DNA from: JAKORR01 sp964608495
Lineage (GTDB): Bacteria > Armatimonadota > Zipacnadia > Zipacnadales > FEN-943
Assembly (NCBI GenBank): GCA_964608495.1
Contig: CAZSOQ010000050.1
Coordinates: forward strand, 1-26,289
Direction: 5' to 3'
Length of the DNA: 26,289 nt
The first letter of the stretch is position 1. Every line of letters begins with the position of its first letter. The notes under the pieces were generated by a model. It was not told the origin of the DNA and made no database searches. It saw only the letters and a program-made list of their open reading frames with translations. Position numbers and translations under genes: made by a program. Shown here one piece after another: positions 1 to 7,276 of the stretch.

Positions 1-141
1 CCCTTGGGGGACGGGTGTTGGGGCCCGGCGTGGGTTAGTGGCCGTCCTTTGACGTGGCGCTGGTCGAGGCGTGAGTGTCGCGGACGGGAGTGAGAGCGGG
101 GCGAACAGCTTTGCCGCGAAGTGCAGGGCTTTCTGAGGGGG

Positions 142-184
142 GTGTGGGGGGAACTCTTGGCACGAGAAAGAGTTCCCCCCACGC
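142..184. terminator. Large hairpin, possible bidirectional terminator
   Basis: An inverted repeat with 17-base arms (142-158 and 168-184) and a 9-base loop pairs throughout, with a single G:U wobble (143 with 183). It starts 24 bases after the stop codon of the sulfatase gene on the minus strand, which is where a terminator would be expected. Neither side carries a clean run of T: the plus-strand exit has TTTCCCTTCC and the minus-strand exit is C-rich. It could be a terminator for either strand, an mRNA 3'-end stabiliser, or a boundary structure. The rest of 1-208 holds nothing I recognise. Confidence 0.5.
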
Positions 185-208
185 TTTCCCTTCCGTCTTT
201 GGGGCATT

Positions 209-1603
209 TCACAGCATGGGTTGCGCGCCGGCGAGGAAGCCCAGCAAGCGGTCGCGCAGCTCGGCCTCCACGTCGGTGTGGTCGGGATGGCCGACGAGAT
301 TCCTCTGCTCCGTCGGGTCGTGGCACAGGTCGTAGAGCAGGACCGGCCGGGCCTGGCGGTCTACGGCGTACTTCCACTCGCGCGTGCGGACCATGAGGCT
401 CCCCAGCGGCGCGGGTGCGATCTCGCTGAAGACGGCGTCGCGCACCTCGGCGGCCGGGTCCCCGACGGCGGGCCACAGCGACACCCCCTGGCACCCCTCG
501 TCCGGCTCGAGCCCCGCGGCCTCCAGCAGTGTTGGGAAGCAGTCCACCGTCGAGGCCAGGGCGTCGCGTGTCACGCCCGCCTCGACGTGGCCGGGCCAGC
601 GCAGCACCAGCGGCACGCGGAGGGCGGACTCGAGGAACACGGACTTGTGCAGCCGCTGATGGTCGCCGAGCATCTCGCCGTGGTCGGACCACAGCAGCAC
701 CAGGGTGTCCTCGGCCCAGCCCCGGGCGTCGAGCACCTCGAGGATCCGCCCGACCCAGTGGTCAATGAGGCTGATCTTGCCGAAGTAGCTGCCCCGAATC
801 TCGCCGACCTTGCGCTCGCCAAGTCCGGCGCGGCGCGAGCGGGCGAAGCTGTCGCGGACGTGCTCGGGCAGCCAGTCGCCCGGCGAGCCGGCCGGGATGA
901 CTGGCGGCATCAGGGAGGGATCGTATATGGTGGCGTAGCGCCCCGGCGCGTCCCACGGCTCGTGCGGCCCGCCGAAGCCCATGAAGAGACAGAAGGGCCG
1001 GTCCGCGGCGTAGCTCTCCAGGTACTCCACGGCGACCCGGCCTACGTAGCTGTCCATGAACTCCTCTTCGGGCAGCGGGCTCGGCCAGACGGCCACCTCC
1101 TGCGACTCGCGTCGCCTGTGGTAGTCCTCGCGGAAGGCGTCCAGCAGCCCCAGCTCCGCCCAGCGGTCGGTCATGTAGGAGTCGGTGGTGACGGTGGCCC
1201 AGGGCCCCGTCGTCTCGTGCAGGTCGTCGAAGCCCCGCGCGTGCATGTAGGGCTCTTCCCCGCTCAGGTGCTGGCCCCGGTGCTCGTAGTAGTGCGACTT
1301 GCCTACGTGGCACGTGCGATACCCGGCGTCGCGCAGACGGCGGAAGACGCTCTCGTAGTCGGCGGGCAGACGGCCGTGGTTGCGCCACATCCCGTGGTTG
1401 TGGGGGTAGCGCCCGCTCATGAAGCACGCGCGGGCCGGCATGCACAGAGGCGAGCTCGTGCACGCCTGCGTGAAGCGGGCACCCTCGGCGGCCAGGCGGT
1501 CCAGGTTCGGCGTGCGGATGACCGGATGGCCCGCGCAGCCCATGCAGTCCGAGCGCATCTGGTCGGGCATGAGGATGAGAAGGTTGGGCCTGCCGGCGCG
1601 CAA
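209..1603 (-). CDS. Sulfatase (alkaline-phosphatase superfamily), cytoplasmic-looking
   Basis: This 464-residue protein hydrolyses sulfate esters, probably on a sugar; the exact substrate cannot be read. The metal site starts at DQ (residues 14-15). The active-site signature CMPAR (Cys54 to Arg58) fits C-x-P-x-R, where Cys is converted to formylglycine. His214 lies in GGPHEP, and DHGE (307-310) followed by GDH and Lys320 are the usual C-terminal ligands. The TTG start is chosen because GGGAGGG ends 7 bases upstream and family homology begins at RPNLLILMPDQ; the frame stays open further upstream but there it overlaps the acetyltransferase gene. No signal peptide follows the TTG, which is unusual for a sulfatase. 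It is the last gene of the minus-strand operon, 71 bases after the acetyltransferase. Family certain, substrate unknown. Confidence 0.93.
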   Translation of the reverse strand: MRAGRPNLLILMPDQMRSDCMGCAGHPVIRTPNLDRLAAEGARFTQACTSSPLCMPARACFMSGRYPHNHGMWRNHGRLPADYESVFRRLRDAGYRTCHVGKSHYYEHRGQHLSGEEPYMHARGFDDLHETTGPWATVTTDSYMTDRWAELGLLDAFREDYHRRRESQEVAVWPSPLPEEEFMDSYVGRVAVEYLESYAADRPFCLFMGFGGPHEPWDAPGRYATIYDPSLMPPVIPAGSPGDWLPEHVRDSFARSRRAGLGERKVGEIRGSYFGKISLIDHWVGRILEVLDARGWAEDTLVLLWSDHGEMLGDHQRLHKSVFLESALRVPLVLRWPGHVEAGVTRDALASTVDCFPTLLEAAGLEPDEGCQGVSLWPAVGDPAAEVRDAVFSEIAPAPLGSLMVRTREWKYAVDRQARPVLLYDLCHDPTEQRNLVGHPDHTDVEAELRDRLLGFLAGAQPML

Positions 1604-1611
1604 GTGCGATC

Positions 1612-1616
1612 CCTCC
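1612..1616 (-). promoter_or_regulatory. Ribosome binding site fixing the TTG start of the sulfatase
   Basis: GGAGG on the minus strand lies 8 bases before TTG at 1603-1601. No ATG or GTG in the frame near this point has a comparable site, so this element decides the start. Confidence 0.7.
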
Positions 1617-1674
1617 CGGTTGCCGAAGACACCTGGACTTGGGGCCGACCGGCCGGGGGCCGACGGGCTGGCTG

Positions 1675-2586
1675 CTAGGACCGGGCCTGCCCCAGGCTCT
1701 TGGTCAGGCCATAGGTCCAGTCGCTGGTGCGGTAGCCGCAGTTGGCGTAGAAGAGCTGGGCGCGGTAGTTGACCAGAGACGTGCTGATAGCGGCATGGCG
1801 GAAGCCCAGCCCGCGCATCTCCCGCAGCGCCCGGTAGAGCATGTACATCCCCAGGCGGCGGCCCTGCCGGGCCGTCTCGATGTGCAGCCAGGTCGTGAGG
1901 CACCAGTCCTCGGCCTCGGTCCCCGGCGCGGTCTCGCCGCAGGAAACGAACCAGCACTGCGCGATCCGCGTCTCGCCCTGGAAGGCGAAGAGGGCGAACC
2001 CCGGACGCTCGGCCCTGCGCTCCTGCACTTCGCACTGCAGCTCGGCCGCCACGGGCGGCGGGCCCGTCTCAGGCACCTCGAAGTCCGGCCAGTCGTAGTA
2101 GACCTCGCCGGCGCAGCGGGCGTAGCCGTTGTACTCGAGCAGGGCGTGGACGTGATTCAGCCGGTCGCTGAGGTAGGAGTGAGGAAGGTGATAGTAGGAG
2201 GGCACATGGTTCTGATGGAAGGCGATCACCTCGGGCAGCGCGTGCTCGGCGAACCAGGCCTCGACGGCGTCCAGCAGGGCTTGGCCGGCCGCCCGACGGC
2301 CGGGCTCGTAGAGAAGGAATCGCAGGGCGCCGCACGGACCGGCCTCCTCGCAGGGGTCCTTCACGGCCCCATGGACGAAGCCCACGACCTCCCCGCCGTC
2401 CAGCGCCACCCACGCGTGGTCGTCGCGCAGGGCGGACCGGCGCTCGCGGTCCGACGCCCGTCCCTCGAGCTCGGCTGCCACGTGGTCCGGCCGCCGGGGG
2501 TAGCCGTGCGGCAGCCCGGCGGTCACGCGGTTGAGGCCTTCGGTCACGCCCTCCGCCAGGGCGGGCTCGTAGGCGACGATCTCCAT
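1675..2586 (-). CDS. Tandem-GNAT acetyltransferase
   Basis: A 303-residue protein with two GNAT-type folds, expected to transfer an acetyl group from acetyl-CoA to an amine; the acceptor is unknown. The first half (about 1-165) has a GGEVVGFVHG strand pair but a poor acetyl-CoA loop. The second half (about 175-300) carries RQGRRLG (240-246), which matches the Q/R-x-x-G-x-G/A acetyl-CoA loop, followed by the typical SLVNYRAQLFYANCGY helix-strand. The ATG at 2586 has GGAGG 8 bases upstream; an earlier in-frame start at 2652 would run into the end of the glycosidase gene's spacer and lacks a good site. It lies between the glycosidase and the sulfatase, 76 and 71 bases from them, so it is likely co-transcribed. 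It may modify a sugar amine or be a housekeeping passenger. Confidence 0.85.
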   Translation of the reverse strand: MEIVAYEPALAEGVTEGLNRVTAGLPHGYPRRPDHVAAELEGRASDRERRSALRDDHAWVALDGGEVVGFVHGAVKDPCEEAGPCGALRFLLYEPGRRAAGQALLDAVEAWFAEHALPEVIAFHQNHVPSYYHLPHSYLSDRLNHVHALLEYNGYARCAGEVYYDWPDFEVPETGPPPVAAELQCEVQERRAERPGFALFAFQGETRIAQCWFVSCGETAPGTEAEDWCLTTWLHIETARQGRRLGMYMLYRALREMRGLGFRHAAISTSLVNYRAQLFYANCGYRTSDWTYGLTKSLGQARS

Positions 2587-2662
2587 GCTCCATACCTCCA
2601 CGGCGAGGCTTCCTGGGCAACGTGCTGGCCCCGGCGGGCTGATCTCGGCCACGCGGGCCGGA

Positions 2663-5600
2663 CTACCAGTCGCGGAAGGCGCCCGGATCGGCGGCGCGAA
2701 GGCAGATCACGCCGGCGCCGTAAGCCGGCAGGCTGAGGGGCAGGGCGATGCCGTCGCCGGTGGGCGTGAAGGCGATGGCCCTTCGCGTCACGGCGTCGGT
2801 CACCTCGTAGGACCCGGGCGGCAGGCGCACGGCCAGATCGCCCCGGGTCTCGTTGAAGAAGCTTACCACGAAGACGAAGGCCTCGTCGTCTCCCTTCAGC
2901 CGCACCGAGACGTCGCACAGGGCGTCGGTCATGGGCAGCCCCGCGCCCCCGTGGTCCAGGTCCGCCGAGGCGGGCCCCGTGGCCTCGGCCGACACATGGA
3001 GCGAATGCCTGCTCCTCAGCCCCGCCGCCTGTATCAGTCCGCCCCACAGCGCGACGGCGGCCGGATCGGGACGCCGCGAGCGATTGGTCCGTCCCAGCGC
3101 CGTCAGGAACCAGTACACCTGGCCTCGGCCCACTTCGCGGCGCACGAGGCCCGGGTTCCCGGCGGCGTCGCGAGCCAGGACCTCAGCGCCCGACACGCGC
3201 ACGTCCACGGGCACGCCCGTGGTCTGCAGCTCGGTGCGCGCCAGGCCTGGGACCAGCGAATCGTCGGCGATGATGAGGCGGTTGGGCTCATCGCGGTACT
3301 CGGCGAAGGTCACCCCCAGGTCGCGCAGGGCCCGCCCGCCGGGCAGGGGCGAATAGGGGCGGTAGTGCTCGTCGTACAAGCCCACCGGGCCGTCCAGCAG
3401 GACCGTGCCTCCGCGCCGCGCGAAGTCCACGATCCTCGTCAGGCTCGTCTCGTTGATCACGTGTGTCCACGGCACGACAAGCACCTGGACCTCGCGCGGC
3501 AGGTCGAAGCGGTCGTCGTTGATGAACTCGACCGGATAGCCGTTGCGCTCGACGAGCCAGTAGGCGCCCACGTGGCCCTGCACGGCGGCGGCCTCCCACG
3601 TCTGCCCGCCCGTCTCCAGCCAGTTGGCCAGCGAGACATCGTCGCCCAGGAACACGGCCACACGCGGTCGCTCACGCCGCAGCGACAGGGCGTCGTAGCG
3701 CCGGTGGAACCGCTCGGCGTCACGCCCGAAGCGCACGAAAGAGTCGTAGACGGGGTAGGGCAGAGCCCTGTCGTCGAACAGCCCGAAGATCAACGGCAGC
3801 CCGGCGCGCACGCCCTCCTTGTAGTAGTCGTAGGTGAAGTAGGTGAGCATGGCGTAGCCCCGGCCCACGAGCCACCAGCCCTGCGCCTCGGCCAGCCCCG
3901 CCGGCGAATTGTCCTGCACGTACAGCTCGTTCAGCCACAGCGGCTTGCCCTGGAAGATCGAGGCGTTGAGGTCGAAGTTCATGCACAGCTCGGCGGCGTA
4001 GCCCAGGGTCGTGGGCAGCTCGCCGGGCAGGTAGAGGTCCATGCCGCCCAGGTCCGCGATCTTGCCCAGGCTGAAGAGGATGTGGTGTCGGAAGTTGGGC
4101 CAGCAGGGCTGCTCGCTCACGGCGGTGCGCCCGCCGTTGGCCCGGTGGAAGGCATCGGCGAAGCGGCGGTACCACTGCACCAGCACGCTGTCGTGCCAGC
4201 GGCGCCAGTCGGTCGCGCGGGGACGATCCTGCGCGAAAAGCTCGGCCCAGCGCTGCGCGTGTCCCTCGGGCAGGGCGCGCTCCATCAGGGCCATGCGCTC
4301 GGCGGTCGTGCTCACGTCCTGTGGGCTGCCGAGCTGCTCCACCTCGTCGAAGCTGCCATGGCTGCTGCCCCAGGCGGCGTTGAGGCGGGCGATGTCGCCG
4401 TAGGTACCGAGCAGATAGGCTCGGAAGGCCGCGTTGCAGTGATCGCAGTAGCACGGGGTGCGGTTCAGGCCCTCGCCCAGCATCACCTGATTGAGCACCC
4501 ACGGCTTGTCGCGCAGGGCGCGGCCCAGGTCGGTGGCCAGGCGCTCGGTCCGCTGCCACAAGGCGGGGTCGGCGCAGAGGGCGTTGGCCGAGAACGCCGC
4601 CGTATACCACAGCCGGAAGCCATAGGGCCACAGCTCCTGCTCCTCGCGGAAGGATTGGCGATGCTCCCGCCGGAGGACCTTGACCCCGTCCCGGGCCATG
4701 CTGCCGAAGAGGTCCTCGAAGGGCGTGCGGCCCAGGTAGGTCGCTCCGACGCCGAAGACGGTGCGGTAGTCCGTATCTTCGAGCACGGGCACGAGCACGC
4801 TGCGCAGGGGGATGGGATCGTCGGCCCCGGCCGCTGCCTGCAGCCTGATGCGCCGGCAGCCGGGCTCGAGGGTTTCCGTGCCGAGCGACACGTCGAAGGC
4901 CGTGGACCCGCCGGGCTTGAGGCTCACGCGGCGAGGCGGCACTGGCAGGGGCGCGCCGCCCAGGCAGGGCTCCACCGACCCCGACACCGTGCCCACATAA
5001 GGCGCGCCCGTGAGGTTCTGGAGCACGAGGGTGACGCGCGGCGCGGTGCCGGCGCGCAGGAGGTCCGGCCTGGCGACGGCAACCAGGCCGTCGAACTGCC
5101 GTCCCGCGCACTCGTGGGCCTCCAGTCCCGTGGACACCATCAGGCCGTAGCGGACCGGCCCCAGGTAGGTCTCGTACAGCGGCAGGCGAAGCTCGGCCGC
5201 TTCTCCAGACGCGAGGGGCCGCGGCGTGGCAGGGATCACCAGACCCGTGGCGCCGCCTACCTGCACCGCGTCGAGCCCGAACTCGTGCTCGGGCAGCGGC
5301 AGGTGCCCCCACAGGTCGTCGGGCGGCAACGCGCTCGAGCGCGTCCGCGTGTCCACCTGGGGCAGCCAGTAGCGGATCCAGACGGTCAGCGGCTCCGTCC
5401 CGCCGTTCCTGACGCCCAGCGTGCCCTGCCGCCATGTGATGGCCTCCAGCGGGTGGGGCCCGGCCGTGGCCTGGGCCATCGCCCGCACCTCCGCGGTGTC
5501 GAGGGGACGGGTGAACAGACGTAGCTCGTCAATCCAGCCGTTGAAGGGGTAGCCGCCAAAGGCCGTATGCGCGCCCACGCGCCCCGGCCACCAGGTCAGG

Positions 5601-6211
5601 GGAGTGGGCTCGAAGGCCCCCTTCGTCTCGGCCGCTTCCTCCCCGTTCACGTACAGCTTCGAGCCCACGGCGGCGTCCCAGGTCAGGGCCACATGGGTCC
5701 ACCGGCCCTCGCCGAGGGGCGTGGGGATGCTCATCCGTCGCCCCAGGGCGGCCTGGGCGCAGAGCTGGTCGCCGTCCGTGTAGATCAGTATCTCGTAGCC
5801 GTCCATGCACGTGTTCTGCGTCTCGCGCATGAAGTCCAGGATGCAGCGCTGGCCGCCGTCTGCCTCGGCGGCGAAGTCGGGTCTGACCCACAGCGTGATG
5901 GTCCCGCGCTCGGCCAGCGGGCCGAAGAAGGCGGCCGGATTGGGGAGCATGAGGCCGTTGGCCGGCTCGCCGCGCAGGCGCAGGGCCGACCCGGCACGTC
6001 CCTCGCCCGGCTCGGCGCGAAAGGCGTACGCCGGCCAGGGCGTGATCCCGACGCCCAGGCCGGGCTGGTCGGGGTCGTCGAAGGTGTACCACGCGCCGGG
6101 ATCGAGGGTCACCGATGCGTCGGCGGCCGGGACGCCCGCGAGCGCGGCGGTAAGTGAGGCCAGCAGGCCTAGGAGGGCGATCGGTGCCGGCGCCTGCGGA
6201 TGAGCCTTCAT
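2663..6211 (-). CDS. Secreted LamG-domain, GH42-like glycoside hydrolase
   Basis: An 1182-residue exported protein. Residues 1-32 form a signal peptide (hydrophobic run about 11-26, Ala-rich end near Ala-Asp-Ala). Residues about 35-250 are a LamG/concanavalin-like domain ending in WIDELRLFTRPLD, a hallmark of that family. Residues about 250-470 look like beta-sandwich linker domains. About 475-840 is a GH42-like TIM barrel: the Cys cluster at 587, 589 and 592 and the YGDIARLNAAWGSSHGSF stretch are typical of beta-galactosidase GH42 relatives. Glu580 (in MLGEG) and Glu762 (in WLNELY) are candidates for acid/base and nucleophile. About 848-985 resembles the GH42 trimerisation domain, and the end is a small beta domain. 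Start ATG has AAGGAGG upstream. It heads the minus-strand operon with the acetyltransferase and sulfatase. Substrate not readable; a galactoside is only a guess. Confidence 0.88.
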   Translation of the reverse strand: MKAHPQAPAPIALLGLLASLTAALAGVPAADASVTLDPGAWYTFDDPDQPGLGVGITPWPAYAFRAEPGEGRAGSALRLRGEPANGLMLPNPAAFFGPLAERGTITLWVRPDFAAEADGGQRCILDFMRETQNTCMDGYEILIYTDGDQLCAQAALGRRMSIPTPLGEGRWTHVALTWDAAVGSKLYVNGEEAAETKGAFEPTPLTWWPGRVGAHTAFGGYPFNGWIDELRLFTRPLDTAEVRAMAQATAGPHPLEAITWRQGTLGVRNGGTEPLTVWIRYWLPQVDTRTRSSALPPDDLWGHLPLPEHEFGLDAVQVGGATGLVIPATPRPLASGEAAELRLPLYETYLGPVRYGLMVSTGLEAHECAGRQFDGLVAVARPDLLRAGTAPRVTLVLQNLTGAPYVGTVSGSVEPCLGGAPLPVPPRRVSLKPGGSTAFDVSLGTETLEPGCRRIRLQAAAGADDPIPLRSVLVPVLEDTDYRTVFGVGATYLGRTPFEDLFGSMARDGVKVLRREHRQSFREEQELWPYGFRLWYTAAFSANALCADPALWQRTERLATDLGRALRDKPWVLNQVMLGEGLNRTPCYCDHCNAAFRAYLLGTYGDIARLNAAWGSSHGSFDEVEQLGSPQDVSTTAERMALMERALPEGHAQRWAELFAQDRPRATDWRRWHDSVLVQWYRRFADAFHRANGGRTAVSEQPCWPNFRHHILFSLGKIADLGGMDLYLPGELPTTLGYAAELCMNFDLNASIFQGKPLWLNELYVQDNSPAGLAEAQGWWLVGRGYAMLTYFTYDYYKEGVRAGLPLIFGLFDDRALPYPVYDSFVRFGRDAERFHRRYDALSLRRERPRVAVFLGDDVSLANWLETGGQTWEAAAVQGHVGAYWLVERNGYPVEFINDDRFDLPREVQVLVVPWTHVINETSLTRIVDFARRGGTVLLDGPVGLYDEHYRPYSPLPGGRALRDLGVTFAEYRDEPNRLIIADDSLVPGLARTELQTTGVPVDVRVSGAEVLARDAAGNPGLVRREVGRGQVYWFLTALGRTNRSRRPDPAAVALWGGLIQAAGLRSRHSLHVSAEATGPASADLDHGGAGLPMTDALCDVSVRLKGDDEAFVFVVSFFNETRGDLAVRLPPGSYEVTDAVTRRAIAFTPTGDGIALPLSLPAYGAGVICLRAADPGAFRDW

Positions 6212-6457
6212 CGCACGACCCCTCCTTGGGAAGCAGCTTGGGCAGCGGAAGGCGCCATGAGGCGCCTCACCTGGCCGCCCTGGGACGGTTTCGCGGCGGA
6301 GGGGCCATGCCCTGCGCCCGAAGGCGCACCGCCTGTGGGCGAATCGTGGCGGTCGCGCTTGCGGTGGGAGGAACGATGGGCCCTCGCGGCGAAGGGCCGC
6401 GCGCTGGGTCCCCCGGGCCCCTACCTACTGTGCAGACGCCCGAAGGAGTTGGTTGGC
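6212..6457. promoter_or_regulatory. Divergent promoter region with two small hairpins
   Basis: This 246-base gap separates two divergent operons and must hold both promoters. It contains a perfect 7-base inverted repeat with a 4-base loop (6250-6267, AGGCGCC/GGCGCCT) and a 6-base one with a 5-base loop (6385-6401). I cannot identify convincing -35 and -10 boxes for either side. The palindrome at 6250-6267 lies near the glycosidase start and could be an operator or a leader hairpin. The AAGGAG at 6443-6448 is the ribosome binding site of the aldolase. Confidence 0.4.
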
Positions 6458-7225
6458 ATGAGTCGGTTCCAGGAAGCCGCGCGCAAGAAGGGCAGACCGC
6501 TGGTGACGATGGCCGTGTTGCGATACAATCCCGTCTTCGTGGAGATGGCGGCGCGGGCGGGTGTGGACGTGCTGTGGATTGAGATGGAGCACATGGACGT
6601 GAGGTTCACGGAAGCCTCCGACCTGTGCGCGCTGGGATCGGCCCTGGGGATGTTGACGCTGATCCGGGTGCCGAACGCCGAGCGGCAGAACGTCCTGCGG
6701 GCGGCGGAGTGTGGGCCCGACATCCTCGACGTGCCCATCGTGGACACCCCGGAGGTCGCCCAGGAGCTCGTCAAGCACGCGCGCTTCGCCCCCCAGGGCG
6801 ATCGCGGGCACTTCGGCGGCTCGCGGGCGACCCACTACGGGCTCTTTGACAGCATCGTCGGGGAGCGCGAGCGCCTCAACCGCGAGATCTGCCTGATGGC
6901 CCAGATCGAGACCATCCAGGCCGTCGAGAGGGCCGACGACATCGCCCAGGTGGCAGGCCTGGACGCGATCTTCATCGGCCGCGGCGACCTGTCCGCCAGC
7001 CTGGGTGTGCCCGGCCAGTTGACCCACCCGACCGTCGAGGAGGCCACGCAGAGGGCGATCGCGGCGGCGCGGCGGCACGGCAAGCTTGTGGGCGTGCCTG
7101 GCTCCATGACCGACTATCGGCTTTGGGCGGAGCAGGGCGTGGAGCTGTACCTGTGCGGGGGCGACGTGGCGGCCATGAAGCTGGGGTTGCAGACGATGAT
7201 GGCCCAGATCGAGGGGCAGGCCTAG
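6458..7225 (+). CDS. HpcH/HpaI-type class II aldolase
   Basis: A 255-residue metal-dependent aldolase of the HpcH/HpaI family, which cleaves or forms 2-keto-3-deoxy or 4-hydroxy-2-oxo acids to give pyruvate and an aldehyde in the cytoplasm. Visible family residues are Glu44-His45 (usual GEHA place), Arg70 in the IRVP strand, Glu151 in QIET and Asp177 in GRGDLSASLG; the last two are the metal ligands and fall at nearly the same positions as in HpaI. The PQGDRGHFGG loop (112-121) also fits. ATG at 6458 has AAGGAG 9 bases upstream. It is first in the eight-gene plus-strand run, so it may be a sugar-acid aldolase (2-keto-3-deoxy-sugar acid type), but the substrate is inferred from neighbours only. 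Confidence 0.93.
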   Translation: MSRFQEAARKKGRPLVTMAVLRYNPVFVEMAARAGVDVLWIEMEHMDVRFTEASDLCALGSALGMLTLIRVPNAERQNVLRAAECGPDILDVPIVDTPEVAQELVKHARFAPQGDRGHFGGSRATHYGLFDSIVGERERLNREICLMAQIETIQAVERADDIAQVAGLDAIFIGRGDLSASLGVPGQLTHPTVEEATQRAIAAARRHGKLVGVPGSMTDYRLWAEQGVELYLCGGDVAAMKLGLQTMMAQIEGQA

Positions 7226-7276
7226 GATTGGCCGCTCCTCGCGGGGCTCCCCGCGGCGCCCTTGGAGGAAGCCGAG

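Noticed and set aside
1..141. Possible gene fragment or RNA at the left edge
   Set aside because: No frame gives a recognisable protein end, and no tRNA or other RNA fold could be supported.
209..1603. CxPAR in place of CxPSR as a defective sulfatase motif
   Set aside because: Variation at the fourth position is common among bacterial sulfatases; Cys54, Pro56 and Arg58 and the metal ligands are all present, so it should be active.
1604..2035. Longer N-terminus for the sulfatase
   Set aside because: It would overlap the acetyltransferase by more than 350 bases in another frame and shows no family homology or signal peptide.
2585..5524. A 979-codon open frame on the plus strand
   Set aside because: Shadow of the LamG/GH42-like gene on the other strand; no recognisable domain and no ribosome binding site.
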